64,000 nt of DNA from Leptospiraceae bacterium. GTDB lineage: Bacteria; Spirochaetota; Leptospiria; Leptospirales; Leptospiraceae. The stretch is taken from positions 891,001 through 955,000 of the forward strand of contig JACKPC010000002.1 of NCBI GenBank assembly GCA_024233835.1. Direction: 5' to 3'. Below are positions 50,920 to 59,231 of this stretch, piece after piece; position 1 is the stretch's first letter, and each line of letters begins with the position of its first letter. The notes below the pieces were generated by a model. That model was not told the origin of the DNA. It saw only the letters and a list, made by a program, of their open reading frames with translations, and did no database searches. Both the position numbers and the translations under genes were made by a program.

Positions 50920-52695
50920 ATGACTCTAAATCACAGCATATTTTACCTGATAATTATTTTAAATATCTTATCTTCTTCGTTCTCCATTTTTTTAGCCATA
51001 ACAGCTTATAGAATGAAGAGTAACAAAATAGCTTTCCAGTTCGCTTTATTAATGAGTATTTTCTCTATCTGGGCACTATCCAAACTCGCTTCTCTTTTTG
51101 TTTTTTCTTTAGAAATTCAGATTTTTCTTTTCCATGCAGTTCGTTCCTTAACTATTTTCACACCCTACATGATTCTTCTTATAATAACAAAGTATTTAAA
51201 GCATTCTACAAAATACTTAAATATTTTATGGATATTGGCTGCTTCATTATCAATATTCTCTTTGTCTCGAATTTTTTTTGGCTCTACAAATCATTCTTAT
51301 CATATTATATATCTTTACAAGATTCCTATATTACAATTCGTACCCAATCTCTTTTCAGCTCTATACATCCTGTTTTTATATTTTTGCTTATTTTTAACAT
51401 TCGCGATACTCCTATATAACCTATTCAGCAGTTCACAATATTTTAAAAAACAATTATTCTATATCTTGATAGCCATTAGCCTCCCGGCCATCAATGATTT
51501 ACTATTTCGATTCGGTATTTCGATCATTCCCGGTTACCATTTAACTCCGGAATTTTTCATGATAGGAAATTACTTTTTCGCAAAAGCATTATTTGAGGAA
51601 AATTTTTTAAATATTATCCCGGTTACAAGGAAAGTAATTTTAAATAATATCGAAGAAGGTATCATAACCGTTTCCCCCCATGATATTATTATTGAGTCAA
51701 ATCAGTATTGCCAGTACATATTTAATTTATCAATTTCTCAGATAATCGGAAAACCTTTTTTTGATGTATTTCAATACTATCCGGAATTTATCCAACTATA
51801 CAAAAAAGCTGAGAATGGAGAAATTATAGTAAATACTTCAGAAGGAATAGAAAACTATTTTATAGTAAAATTCTCAAATGTAACCGATAAAAATCAAAAA
51901 AAAATAGCAACCATAATCATTCTACAAAATATTACAGAAAGGAAAAATACAGAAAATCAACTTCTAAATTACTCCACTGAATTAGAAAATATGAATATAG
52001 AAAAAAACAAATTTTTTTCTATTATCTCACATGATTTAAAAAGTCCTTTAAGCGGTATCATCGGAATATCAAGTATTATCTTAGAAGAACTTGAAAATAC
52101 AAATCATGAGGAAATAAAGGAGTATTCCCAAATGCTTCATGATTCTATTCTAAAAACATTTAAACTCCTGGAAAATTTATTAGAATGGTCAAGAATCCAG
52201 ACAGGTTCTATAAAATTTATACCTGCACCCCTTGCTGTAAAATCTCTCATAAATGAATCAATTGAATTAATCAAAATGTCTGCTTTAAAAAAGCATATTT
52301 CAATTATAAATGAAATAATGGATGATAATCTTTATATTCATGCAGATCCGAATATGTTCCAAACTATTCTGAGAAATATTCTTTCTAATGCTGTCAAATT
52401 TACAAAACCAAAGGGTCAAATTCTTGTTAAGGCAATAACTCTGGAAGAACAGGATAAAATTCAATTTGATATCATAGACAATGGCATTGGTATCAGCGAA
52501 GAAGAACAAGAAACGATCTTTTCTATCTCCCAAAAACAAAGTAAACTCGGAACAGATATGGAAACCGGAACCGGTCTGGGTTTAATTCTATGCAAGGAAT
52601 TTGTCCAAATAAATCGGGGAGAATTATCTATTAGAAGTAAAGTTAATGAAGGAACCTGTGTCAGCTTTACCCTTCCTCGAATTCGTAAACAATAG
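50920..52695 (+). CDS. 7TM-PAS sensor histidine kinase
   Basis: The 591-residue protein has a seven-helix N-terminal module of the 7TM-HisK type (about 5-225), a PAS domain (230-350), a HisKA dimerisation helix with the phospho-His in FFSIISHDLKSPLSGIIGIS, and an ATPase domain. The ATPase has the N box (ILRNILSNAVKF), G1 (DNGIGIS) and G2 (GTGLGLILCKEF). No receiver domain is fused and no response regulator gene is adjacent, so it is an orphan kinase. TTGACA lies in the upstream gap, but a matching -10 is weak. The ligand is unknown. Confidence 0.93.
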   Translation: MTLNHSIFYLIIILNILSSSFSIFLAITAYRMKSNKIAFQFALLMSIFSIWALSKLASLFVFSLEIQIFLFHAVRSLTIFTPYMILLIITKYLKHSTKYLNILWILAASLSIFSLSRIFFGSTNHSYHIIYLYKIPILQFVPNLFSALYILFLYFCLFLTFAILLYNLFSSSQYFKKQLFYILIAISLPAINDLLFRFGISIIPGYHLTPEFFMIGNYFFAKALFEENFLNIIPVTRKVILNNIEEGIITVSPHDIIIESNQYCQYIFNLSISQIIGKPFFDVFQYYPEFIQLYKKAENGEIIVNTSEGIENYFIVKFSNVTDKNQKKIATIIILQNITERKNTENQLLNYSTELENMNIEKNKFFSIISHDLKSPLSGIIGISSIILEELENTNHEEIKEYSQMLHDSILKTFKLLENLLEWSRIQTGSIKFIPAPLAVKSLINESIELIKMSALKKHISIINEIMDDNLYIHADPNMFQTILRNILSNAVKFTKPKGQILVKAITLEEQDKIQFDIIDNGIGISEEEQETIFSISQKQSKLGTDMETGTGLGLILCKEFVQINRGELSIRSKVNEGTCVSFTLPRIRKQ

Positions 52696-52806
52696 ACTTT
52701 TGGAGCAGGCAGTTTCTTGAATCTAGAATCATATCAGATACCTTTTCTTGACAGAAAGAAAGCCTATTCCATTCTTGGTTTATTCACATTTATTCAGAAG
52801 GTGCCC

Positions 52807-53595
52807 ATGCTAAAATTAGTAATTTTACTTATTCCCATTCTATTCTTGTTTCAAACCTCCATTTTTTCTAATTCCTATAATAAACAGATTGCCAGGCTCG
52901 ACAACGAATACATCCAGACTTATAAAGGTCGGGATGGTAGATGGGTTCAGCCCTATTACCTGACTTCTTCTTTTAAAACCGTAATGAAACGCTTCGGAAC
53001 GAGTGAAAAAGAAGTAAAACAAATCAATGAAATACCGGAAGATGGGCATTTACCTCTACGGGGTGCCATTTTCTTTCCTTTCTCCCGAGACTATATGAAG
53101 AAACTATTTAATCAGGGAAAGGGAAGAAAAATGATAGAGTCCGATGTAAGAGAACTCATCTGGCCGATAGGCACGAGTTCCCGTTATGTTTCCATTACTT
53201 CGAGACTCGGAATGCGTAACCTCGGAAAATTAGCTATGCACAAAGGTATTGACATTGCCTGCAAAAGAGGAACTCCCATTCTTGCTGCCAATGATGGAAT
53301 CGTCGAAATAGCAGGTGAGAATGGTAATTTTGGGCTTGCCGTGTTAATACAGCATAAATTCAATAACTTAAAAACACTCTATGCTCATGCTTCTTCCCTG
53401 GTGGTTAAAAAAGGTGACTTTGTAAAAAAAGGCCAGATTATTGCTCTGGTTGGAAATACCGGTCACTCGACTGGACATCACCTGCACTTTGAAGTTCGCT
53501 ATAGAGATATTGTTTTAAACCCGGAACACTATTTTACACCTCCGGGACAGGAATACGATGAGAAAGTAGTAATGCATGAAAAACTCCTTGATTGA
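52807..53595 (+). CDS. M23 (LytM-type) metallopeptidase
   Basis: The 262-residue secreted protein has a signal peptide (MLKLVILLIPILFLFQTSIFS) and a C-terminal LytM domain (about 120-235). The metal ligands are in MHKGIDIAC (His and Asp) and HHLHFEV (HxH). RLGMRN and YAHASSLVVKKGDFVKKGQIIALVGNTGHSTG are typical. It probably cleaves peptidoglycan cross-links or activates amidases. I choose the ATG at 52807 because AAGGTG precedes it and the signal peptide starts there. A TTG 30 codons upstream would place charged residues first. It overlaps the next gene by 20 bases. Confidence 0.9.
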   Translation: MLKLVILLIPILFLFQTSIFSNSYNKQIARLDNEYIQTYKGRDGRWVQPYYLTSSFKTVMKRFGTSEKEVKQINEIPEDGHLPLRGAIFFPFSRDYMKKLFNQGKGRKMIESDVRELIWPIGTSSRYVSITSRLGMRNLGKLAMHKGIDIACKRGTPILAANDGIVEIAGENGNFGLAVLIQHKFNNLKTLYAHASSLVVKKGDFVKKGQIIALVGNTGHSTGHHLHFEVRYRDIVLNPEHYFTPPGQEYDEKVVMHEKLLD

Positions 53596-54409
53596 AACTT
53601 TTAATCAGAACGCCTGGACTAAGGAAAACTTTGACTTCCTCCAGGATTTCATTCCGGCCAACGAGGGTTCTCTGGCCTGTTTTGACTTTGATAATACTTT
53701 AATTAAGAATGATCTGGGGGAAAGAGTCATGCTTTCCCTTCTGGATGATGGCTTAGAGCATTTTCAGGGTCTCTTTTCCTCTTATTTTAAAGAGCCAAAG
53801 GTAGCAGATAGTTTTTATAAGGATCGATTTAAGAACCCAAAAGCTTTTACATCCTTTGTTTTCTCTGAATACGAAAGAATTCGAATCGAAGAAGGGCTGG
53901 AAAGGGCATATCGCTGGACTTCCTTTATTTTTTCCGGATGGAAGGAAGAAGATTTCAGGCTCTATGTCAAAAAAGTCTGGGATGAACAAAAGGAGCTTCC
54001 AAAATCAGAAGCAGCTCTCCCTTTTCTGGAAATGAAAGAACTCATAGCTTTTCTATTAGAAAATTCCTGGGATATTTATGTGCTTACAGCTTCTCCGGAA
54101 CAGGCTATACAGGAAGCGGTTTATGATTTTGGAATATCTCCCCAAAAGGTAATCGGAATGAGGTTGGTTTCAAACCTTGAAGGTGATTCCACGCCCGGAA
54201 TCAGTGAACCTTATACGTACGGAAAGGGAAAAGTAGAAGCCATTAAGAAATTTATTAAAAAGGTTCCCTGCCTGGCCTTCGGAGACTCGATTAATGATTT
54301 TCCCATGCTTACCTATGCAAGAAAAGCTGTTTTATTTGATAGGGGAGACGAAAATCTAAAAACTGAGTGTAAAAAAGCAGGAATTTATATCCAAAAACCA
54401 TTTTACTAA
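53576..54409 (+). CDS. HAD-superfamily phosphatase (phosphoserine phosphatase-like)
   Basis: The 277-residue cytoplasmic protein has the HAD motif I CFDFDNTLIKND (nucleophile and acid Asp), motif II YVLTAS, and the motif III/IV region FGDSINDFPMLTYARKAVLF. An inserted helical cap (about 50-150) fits the type IB, PSPase/SerB-like or HAD-IB class. The substrate cannot be set from sequence. Its first 20 bases overlap the peptidase gene, and the RsmI-like gene follows by one base, so the three are likely co-transcribed. Confidence 0.85.
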   Translation: MKNSLIETFNQNAWTKENFDFLQDFIPANEGSLACFDFDNTLIKNDLGERVMLSLLDDGLEHFQGLFSSYFKEPKVADSFYKDRFKNPKAFTSFVFSEYERIRIEEGLERAYRWTSFIFSGWKEEDFRLYVKKVWDEQKELPKSEAALPFLEMKELIAFLLENSWDIYVLTASPEQAIQEAVYDFGISPQKVIGMRLVSNLEGDSTPGISEPYTYGKGKVEAIKKFIKKVPCLAFGDSINDFPMLTYARKAVLFDRGDENLKTECKKAGIYIQKPFY

Positions 54410-54410
54410 A

Positions 54411-55082
54411 ATGTCCTGTTTATACCTAATTTCTGTTCCGATTGGCAATAAGGAAGATTATAGCCTCCGGGCAAAGGAAGTTATCTCAAAAGCCCAGCTC
54501 ATTATCGGAGAAGAATTTAAGGAGACTTCGAAGTTTTTAAAATCTCTGGGTCTGGAAAAACGGGATTTTGAACTTTATAATGAGCATAGTTCCGAAATAG
54601 AAGTCCGAGAACTGGCAGAAAAAGTAAAAAATTCCTCCCAATCCGTACTATTGCCGGATGCAGGAAGTCCGGGAATAGAAGACCCGGGCCGCAGTCTTGT
54701 CAATATATGCAGGTCTATGGGAGTCAGTATACGAGTGATTCCCGGTCCCTCGGCTCTTACAGCAGCTCTTTCTCTATCCGGTTTTTCGGTAAGACCCTTT
54801 ACCTTTATAGGATTTTTAAATCGAGATGATAAGAAAAGGGAAGAAGAACTTTTACAGTATCTCAAACTAAAACATACCCTTGTTCTTTATGAAACTCCTT
54901 ACCGTTACAAAAAGGTACTGAAAGAACTTGGCAGGCTGGCAAAGCGAGACTTAAAAGTCTTTTTAGGTTTATCCTTAACTTCTGAAGAGGAATTTCAATA
55001 TATAGGAAATTTAAAATCTCTTCTTCCCCAATTAGAATCTTTACCCAAAGCTCCTCCCGTTATTGTGATAGACAATTCTTAA
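54411..55082 (+). CDS. RsmI-like SAM-dependent methyltransferase
   Basis: RsmI 2'-O-methylates C1402 of 16S rRNA. The 223-residue product has the tetrapyrrole-methylase-type fold with LYLISVPIGNKEDYSLRAKE, the SAM-site LLPDAGSPGIEDPGRSLV and VIPGPSALTAALSLSGF, and LVLYETPYRY. Typical RsmI has the same order but is about 60 residues longer with a C-terminal domain. Here the protein ends soon after the methylase fold. It could therefore be a shortened RsmI or a paralogue. It follows the HAD gene by one base. Confidence 0.8.
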   Translation: MSCLYLISVPIGNKEDYSLRAKEVISKAQLIIGEEFKETSKFLKSLGLEKRDFELYNEHSSEIEVRELAEKVKNSSQSVLLPDAGSPGIEDPGRSLVNICRSMGVSIRVIPGPSALTAALSLSGFSVRPFTFIGFLNRDDKKREEELLQYLKLKHTLVLYETPYRYKKVLKELGRLAKRDLKVFLGLSLTSEEEFQYIGNLKSLLPQLESLPKAPPVIVIDNS

Positions 55083-55145
55083 AAATTTTATTTACTTTCC
55101 CTAATCGCTTATAGTATTTTTAGAATAACATCAAGTGAGGAACTT

Positions 55146-56042
55146 ATGTGGTTTTACAAAATTTTAATTTTAACTTTATTGCTGGTTTTTCCTGTTTTTT
55201 CAGAAGAAAGCTCTACTTCAAAGCCCTGTTTACAGGGAGATTGTCAGGATGGAGAAGGTATTTATCTCGATGAAATAGGAAATCTCTACCGGGGAACATT
55301 TTCGAAAGGTTTTTTTTCAGGTAAGGGAGCCAGTATCTTTAAAAATGGAGATGTTTATACAGGAGATTATTCATCCGGTAAACCTGAAGGTTTTGGTTCC
55401 TATCATTTTCATAATGGAGATTTTTATACCGGAAATCTGAAGGAAGGAAGGCTTGAAGGTAGAGGTTATGCAAATTCTTACCACGGACACCGCTATATTG
55501 GAAATTTTAAAAAGCAAAAATTTCATGGTGTTGGATATTACATTTATCCGGATACTACCTCCTTCTTTGGAAATTTCGAAGACGGTTTTCCGAGGGGAAA
55601 AGGGCTTTTAATCGGAAAAAACGGCTCTATGTATGCAGGAGAGTTTGATGGGATCTCAAACATACCCAGAGGTTTCTTTATTCATCCGAAGAGTAATCGG
55701 ATTTACGGTCTGGTGGAAGAAAGTAAAATTACTAAAAAACCGGAATATATTCATTCAGCCGGAGAGCGTTACGCCGGTAATTTAGAAAATGATAAGTTTT
55801 CCGGAAATGGTGTTTTGATTTCCGAACTGGGGAACTTATATTATGGAAATTTTGTAGAAGGTAAACTGGAAGGAGAAGGAATTTTTCTATCTTCTGCCGG
55901 AAACAAATACTATGGATTCTTTAAGGACAACCGCTTTCATGGAAAAGGAACCTTATACGATAAAGAGGGCTATGAAATTTATTCCGGAGAATGGGAAAAT
56001 GGAGCTCCTGTAAATAAAGAAATCAAAGAACTTCAAAACTAA
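55146..56042 (+). CDS. secreted MORN-repeat protein
   Basis: The 298-residue protein has a signal peptide (1-20) and then about ten MORN repeats of 22-23 residues covering most of the length. The repeat core is Y-x-G-x-F/W-x-x-G-x-x-x-G-x-G, for example YRGTFSKGFFSGKGASIF and YYGNFVEGKLEGEG. Two Cys residues flank the signal end (CLQGDCQDG). MORN repeats form beta-hairpin sheets used as scaffolds or lipid-binding surfaces. In the periplasm or at the surface the role is unknown. A terminator follows. Confidence 0.87.
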   Translation: MWFYKILILTLLLVFPVFSEESSTSKPCLQGDCQDGEGIYLDEIGNLYRGTFSKGFFSGKGASIFKNGDVYTGDYSSGKPEGFGSYHFHNGDFYTGNLKEGRLEGRGYANSYHGHRYIGNFKKQKFHGVGYYIYPDTTSFFGNFEDGFPRGKGLLIGKNGSMYAGEFDGISNIPRGFFIHPKSNRIYGLVEESKITKKPEYIHSAGERYAGNLENDKFSGNGVLISELGNLYYGNFVEGKLEGEGIFLSSAGNKYYGFFKDNRFHGKGTLYDKEGYEIYSGEWENGAPVNKEIKELQN

Positions 56043-56054
56043 TATTATAAATAG

Positions 56055-56085
56055 AGACAGCGGGTAAATACCCACTGTCTTTTTT
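56055..56085 (+). terminator. rho-independent terminator of the MORN gene
   Basis: Stem AGACAG with CTGTCT outside, one C-A mismatch, then GGGT with ACCC inside, loop AAAT, followed by six T. It lies 12 bases past the stop codon and 3 bases before the end of the convergent lipoprotein gene. Confidence 0.85.
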
Positions 56086-56087
56086 CA

Positions 56088-56576
56088 TTATTTACGAATT
56101 CTTTTTTTAGTTGTAGTTCTGGTAGAGACTTTACTGAGCCTGGGAATGTATTTTTCCAATAAGCTACTTGCCATCTTATCAGCCTGGGTAATTCCTTCCA
56201 AACCAGCTAAATCGAAGCTTTTCAAAAATTCTTCTAACTTCTTTGTATTTTGGAAAACTTTATTTTTACTATCGGCGATTAGACGGATTTCAAAACGGTT
56301 TCCTACCAACAACCAGATGTGGTTATTTTCAGAGACTTTAGCCGGGTATTTCCCATCGACTACTTTCTGAGTAGCTGTTTTATAGCTATCGATAACAGAA
56401 GCATTTCCAACCTGGTCAAACATCTGGAACCACATAACCCTTTTGCTTCCCTGTTGCACATCAGCACTTAAGAATGTTCCGAGTGTGCTTACGCGGGAAT
56501 ATTTTAAAGGAGCAGGCCCGCAGGCAACCAGACCTAAAACAAAGATTGAAATAAAGAGAAGTAAAAACTTACGCAT
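56088..56576 (-). CDS. putative lipoprotein of unknown function
   Basis: The 162-residue product has a signal peptide and lipobox (GLVACGP, Cys19). The mature part contains YSRVSTLGTFLSADVQQGSKRVMWFQMFDQ, a beta-rich middle (NNHIWLLVGNRFEIRLIAD) and a Lys/Arg-rich tail (STRTTTKKRIRK). I do not recognise a family. It is monocistronic and convergent with the MORN gene. Confidence 0.65.
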   Translation of the reverse strand: MRKFLLLFISIFVLGLVACGPAPLKYSRVSTLGTFLSADVQQGSKRVMWFQMFDQVGNASVIDSYKTATQKVVDGKYPAKVSENNHIWLLVGNRFEIRLIADSKNKVFQNTKKLEEFLKSFDLAGLEGITQADKMASSLLEKYIPRLSKVSTRTTTKKRIRK

Positions 56577-56668
56577 ATATCCTTCCTTAGTTTTTTTGCC
56601 ATGGTGCTTTCTTTTTTCGAAATTTGTCCAATAATTTTTTTCGTAAAAACTCTATTCAAAAAAAAGAA

Positions 56669-57106
56669 TTAGGATAAGTCAGAATTAGAATCTAACCATT
56701 CTTCTGCTTCTCGAAAACTTAAAAAACTTTTATAGGATATACCCGTCTTCTGTAAAGAATATAAAGAAGGAATCTGCCTGAGCGGAGATTCCGGAAAGAT
56801 AATCGCTACATTTCCAAGGCCTTTTTCCTGAGACATCTCCTGAGTCCTGGCTATTTCATCAGCTACGGCCCGGCAATATGGAAGACAATAGCGCTTATCG
56901 GATAAAACAGAAAACCCTGGCTGTAACCTGGAAAGGGCTTTTTCAAAAGCAGGAATATATTCAGAGATTTCTTCAACGAAAAAAATGGGTTTAGATGTAT
57001 AATAAAGATAGAGACGGTTCTTTTTCTGATTTATGCTCAGGGTAAAATAATCTGTTTTCTCAATAATTTCAACTTTATCAATCAGAATACTATTACTCAA
57101 GTTCAT
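56669..57106 (-). CDS. STAS/SpoIIAA-like fold protein of unknown function
   Basis: The 145-residue soluble product has strands and helices in an order compatible with STAS/SpoIIAA-like domains: RLYLYYTSKPIFFVEEISEYIPAFEKALSRLQPGFSVLSD, then a helix, NVAIIFPE, and YKSFLSFREAEEWLDS at the end, which matches a last-helix motif frequent in such proteins. No conserved phospho-Ser position can be identified. Two Cys residues lie close together (YCLPYC). It has 192 bases of unannotated sequence between its start and the divergent protease gene. Confidence 0.5.
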   Translation of the reverse strand: MNLSNSILIDKVEIIEKTDYFTLSINQKKNRLYLYYTSKPIFFVEEISEYIPAFEKALSRLQPGFSVLSDKRYCLPYCRAVADEIARTQEMSQEKGLGNVAIIFPESPLRQIPSLYSLQKTGISYKSFLSFREAEEWLDSNSDLS

Positions 57107-57298
57107 TTTAGCTTACCTGATTTACAGATATTGTAAGTAGTTTTCTTTGCCAAGAGAAAAATTATGAGGACAACTCCTATTTATAAAATCTAAGTATTGC
57201 ATCCTTTTGTACTGGCTTGAATACGAAAAAAGACTTGTTTAATCCTGTGCTTATCAATATATTCTTTTAATTATTAGCCTGATTGATTCGGAGGACTT

Positions 57299-58717
57299 AT
57301 GCTGGAAGATTTAGTTAAGGGAATTGTTAAAGAATTTGCAGAAGAATTCATGAAAGAACTGGTCATGGAAAGGCCGGATGGTTCCAAGCAATCTATAAAA
57401 GGTTATCAGAAATCCAAAGGTAAGGATTCTGCAAATAAGTTCGTTTCCAAACGTTTTAATAATCGAAATTTACCTCCAAAAGTAGATATGAGAAAACTGA
57501 TGACTGCGATCGAGCAACAGGGAGACACATTTAGCTGTACTGCAAACGCAACCGCCGGAGCTTATGAATATCTACTAAAAAAACATCTTGGTGATAATGC
57601 TTATGACGTAAGCCGACTTTTTTTATACTACAATGCTCGAAAAATGGATCCGGAATATAAGAAAATGAAAGACCAGGGGAGTTGTATTGATCTAGCAGTG
57701 AAGAGCTTGAAAGAATATGGCATTTGTTCGGAAAATACCTGGCCTTTTGATGAAGATAATGTGAACGAAGAACCGTCAAAAAAAGCCTATGAAGAAGCCA
57801 GTAAATTCCTTATCGAAGACTATATGGTGGTTCCCACAGAATTGGATGCCTGGAAATCCTGCCTGGCTGAAGGATATCCGATTATTTTTGGTCTCTCCCT
57901 GTTTAAGTCTTTTGATAAACATCGAAAAGGTCTGGTTCCTAAACCTACACCCAAGGAAGTTTCCAGAGAAGAGCATAGCGGCCATGCCATGCTCTGCGTG
58001 GGCTATTCAGATGCGGATAAGGTCTTTATCGTCCGCAATTCCTGGGGAAAAGATTGGGGAGATAAAGGATATTGCTATATTCCTTATGACTATATTATTA
58101 ATAAGAAATATAATGATGGAGATACCTGGATAATCAAGAAGATCGATACCGATGAGTTAGATGAATCTCATTGGGGAGATGACGATTCCCTATTAGAAGA
58201 CTTTGACTCAGAACTTGATAATATGTCTGAAGATGATTATGAAGAAATGCTCGATGCCATGGGAGATTATCCGGTTGAATACAGGCTGGGATTAATTGCT
58301 CTTCACGCTGCCAATGCGGATGATGAGTTAAGTGATGAAGAGTTAGAACAGATTTCTTCCTATCTGAAAGATACTTTTAAAAAGTTAGGTTCGGAGTATT
58401 CAGTAAAAGAGGTTTTGAAATTTGCCAGAAAAAATCTGGATGATGAAGATCTTTTAGAAGAATCCATAGAACTCTTAGGTGAACACCTGAGTAATAGCTT
58501 ATTAGCTAATATAACAAACAGCTTATATGAAATTGTGGAGGCTGACGATCTATCCGAGGAAGAAGAAGAGTTTGTCGATGACTTAGTGGATGCCTGGCAA
58601 GTTGATGATGATGAAGATGATGAAGATGATGATGATGAAGATTATGAAGAAGATGATGAGGAAGACGAGGACGATGTAAAAAAGAAGAAGAAAAAAAAGA
58701 AAAAAAAGAAGAAATAA
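57299..58717 (+). CDS. papain-family protease fused to a TerB-like domain with acidic and poly-lysine tail
   Basis: The 472-residue protein lacks a signal peptide. The C1 domain (about 55-285) has the oxyanion Gln74 and Cys80 in QQGDTFSCTANAT, His229 in HSGHAMLCVGY and Asn247 in VRNSWGKDWGDKGY, so the full papain catalytic set is present, although the CGSCW context is altered. A helical TerB-like domain (325-435, LGLIALHAANADDELSDEELEQ) follows. The end is a run of Asp/Glu (436-460) and then twelve Lys. The absence of a propeptide and signal suggests cytoplasmic action, or release by another route. The substrate is unknown. GGAGGA precedes the start by 5 bases. Confidence 0.88.
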   Translation: MLEDLVKGIVKEFAEEFMKELVMERPDGSKQSIKGYQKSKGKDSANKFVSKRFNNRNLPPKVDMRKLMTAIEQQGDTFSCTANATAGAYEYLLKKHLGDNAYDVSRLFLYYNARKMDPEYKKMKDQGSCIDLAVKSLKEYGICSENTWPFDEDNVNEEPSKKAYEEASKFLIEDYMVVPTELDAWKSCLAEGYPIIFGLSLFKSFDKHRKGLVPKPTPKEVSREEHSGHAMLCVGYSDADKVFIVRNSWGKDWGDKGYCYIPYDYIINKKYNDGDTWIIKKIDTDELDESHWGDDDSLLEDFDSELDNMSEDDYEEMLDAMGDYPVEYRLGLIALHAANADDELSDEELEQISSYLKDTFKKLGSEYSVKEVLKFARKNLDDEDLLEESIELLGEHLSNSLLANITNSLYEIVEADDLSEEEEEFVDDLVDAWQVDDDEDDEDDDDEDYEEDDEEDEDDVKKKKKKKKKKKK

Positions 58718-58750
58718 TTATTAAAGTAACAGCAGGGATAAATTAAATAT

Positions 58751-59167
58751 ATGAACGTACAAAGATTCACAGGATTTATTTTTCTATTTTTAATCTTTCC
58801 CTGTTCTCTTTATGCAGATAACCTCGGAGCTCTGGTTTATGGTTTTCTCTGGGTACTGGGTTTAGCTCCTCTCGCTTTAATTTATTCTTTACAATTAATC
58901 TTTGCTTTTTATTGCAAAAGAAAACCTGTATACTCGTTATATGTAAAGATTGTAAATTATGTTTTTCTTATTTTTGGTACCGTTTATGGAGGTTTTGTAT
59001 TTTTATTTTCTTATCTCTTACTCGATACCCACTTTAATACGATGGCAAGAGATACTTTCATCATTACCTGTATTTTTGTTGCTATAGGTATATTTGCCCA
59101 GTGGCAAAGTCTGACACTGGATAAGATCTTACGTTCACTAAGGAAACCTTCATCAAATGATTTTTAA
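58751..59167 (+). CDS. small polytopic membrane protein
   Basis: The 138-residue product has a signal-like first segment (FTGFIFLFLIFPCSLYAD) and three further hydrophobic helices (about 27-52, 64-90 and 101-118). The loops are short and the tail is basic. I do not recognise a family. It follows the papain-TerB gene by 33 bases in the same direction, so joint expression is possible. Confidence 0.6.
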   Translation: MNVQRFTGFIFLFLIFPCSLYADNLGALVYGFLWVLGLAPLALIYSLQLIFAFYCKRKPVYSLYVKIVNYVFLIFGTVYGGFVFLFSYLLLDTHFNTMARDTFIITCIFVAIGIFAQWQSLTLDKILRSLRKPSSNDF

Positions 59168-59231
59168 AATTTTAGAAATAAAAACTTGTTTTTTAAAGCT
59201 CAAACAAAATTACTATTGTATGAGGTAAATA

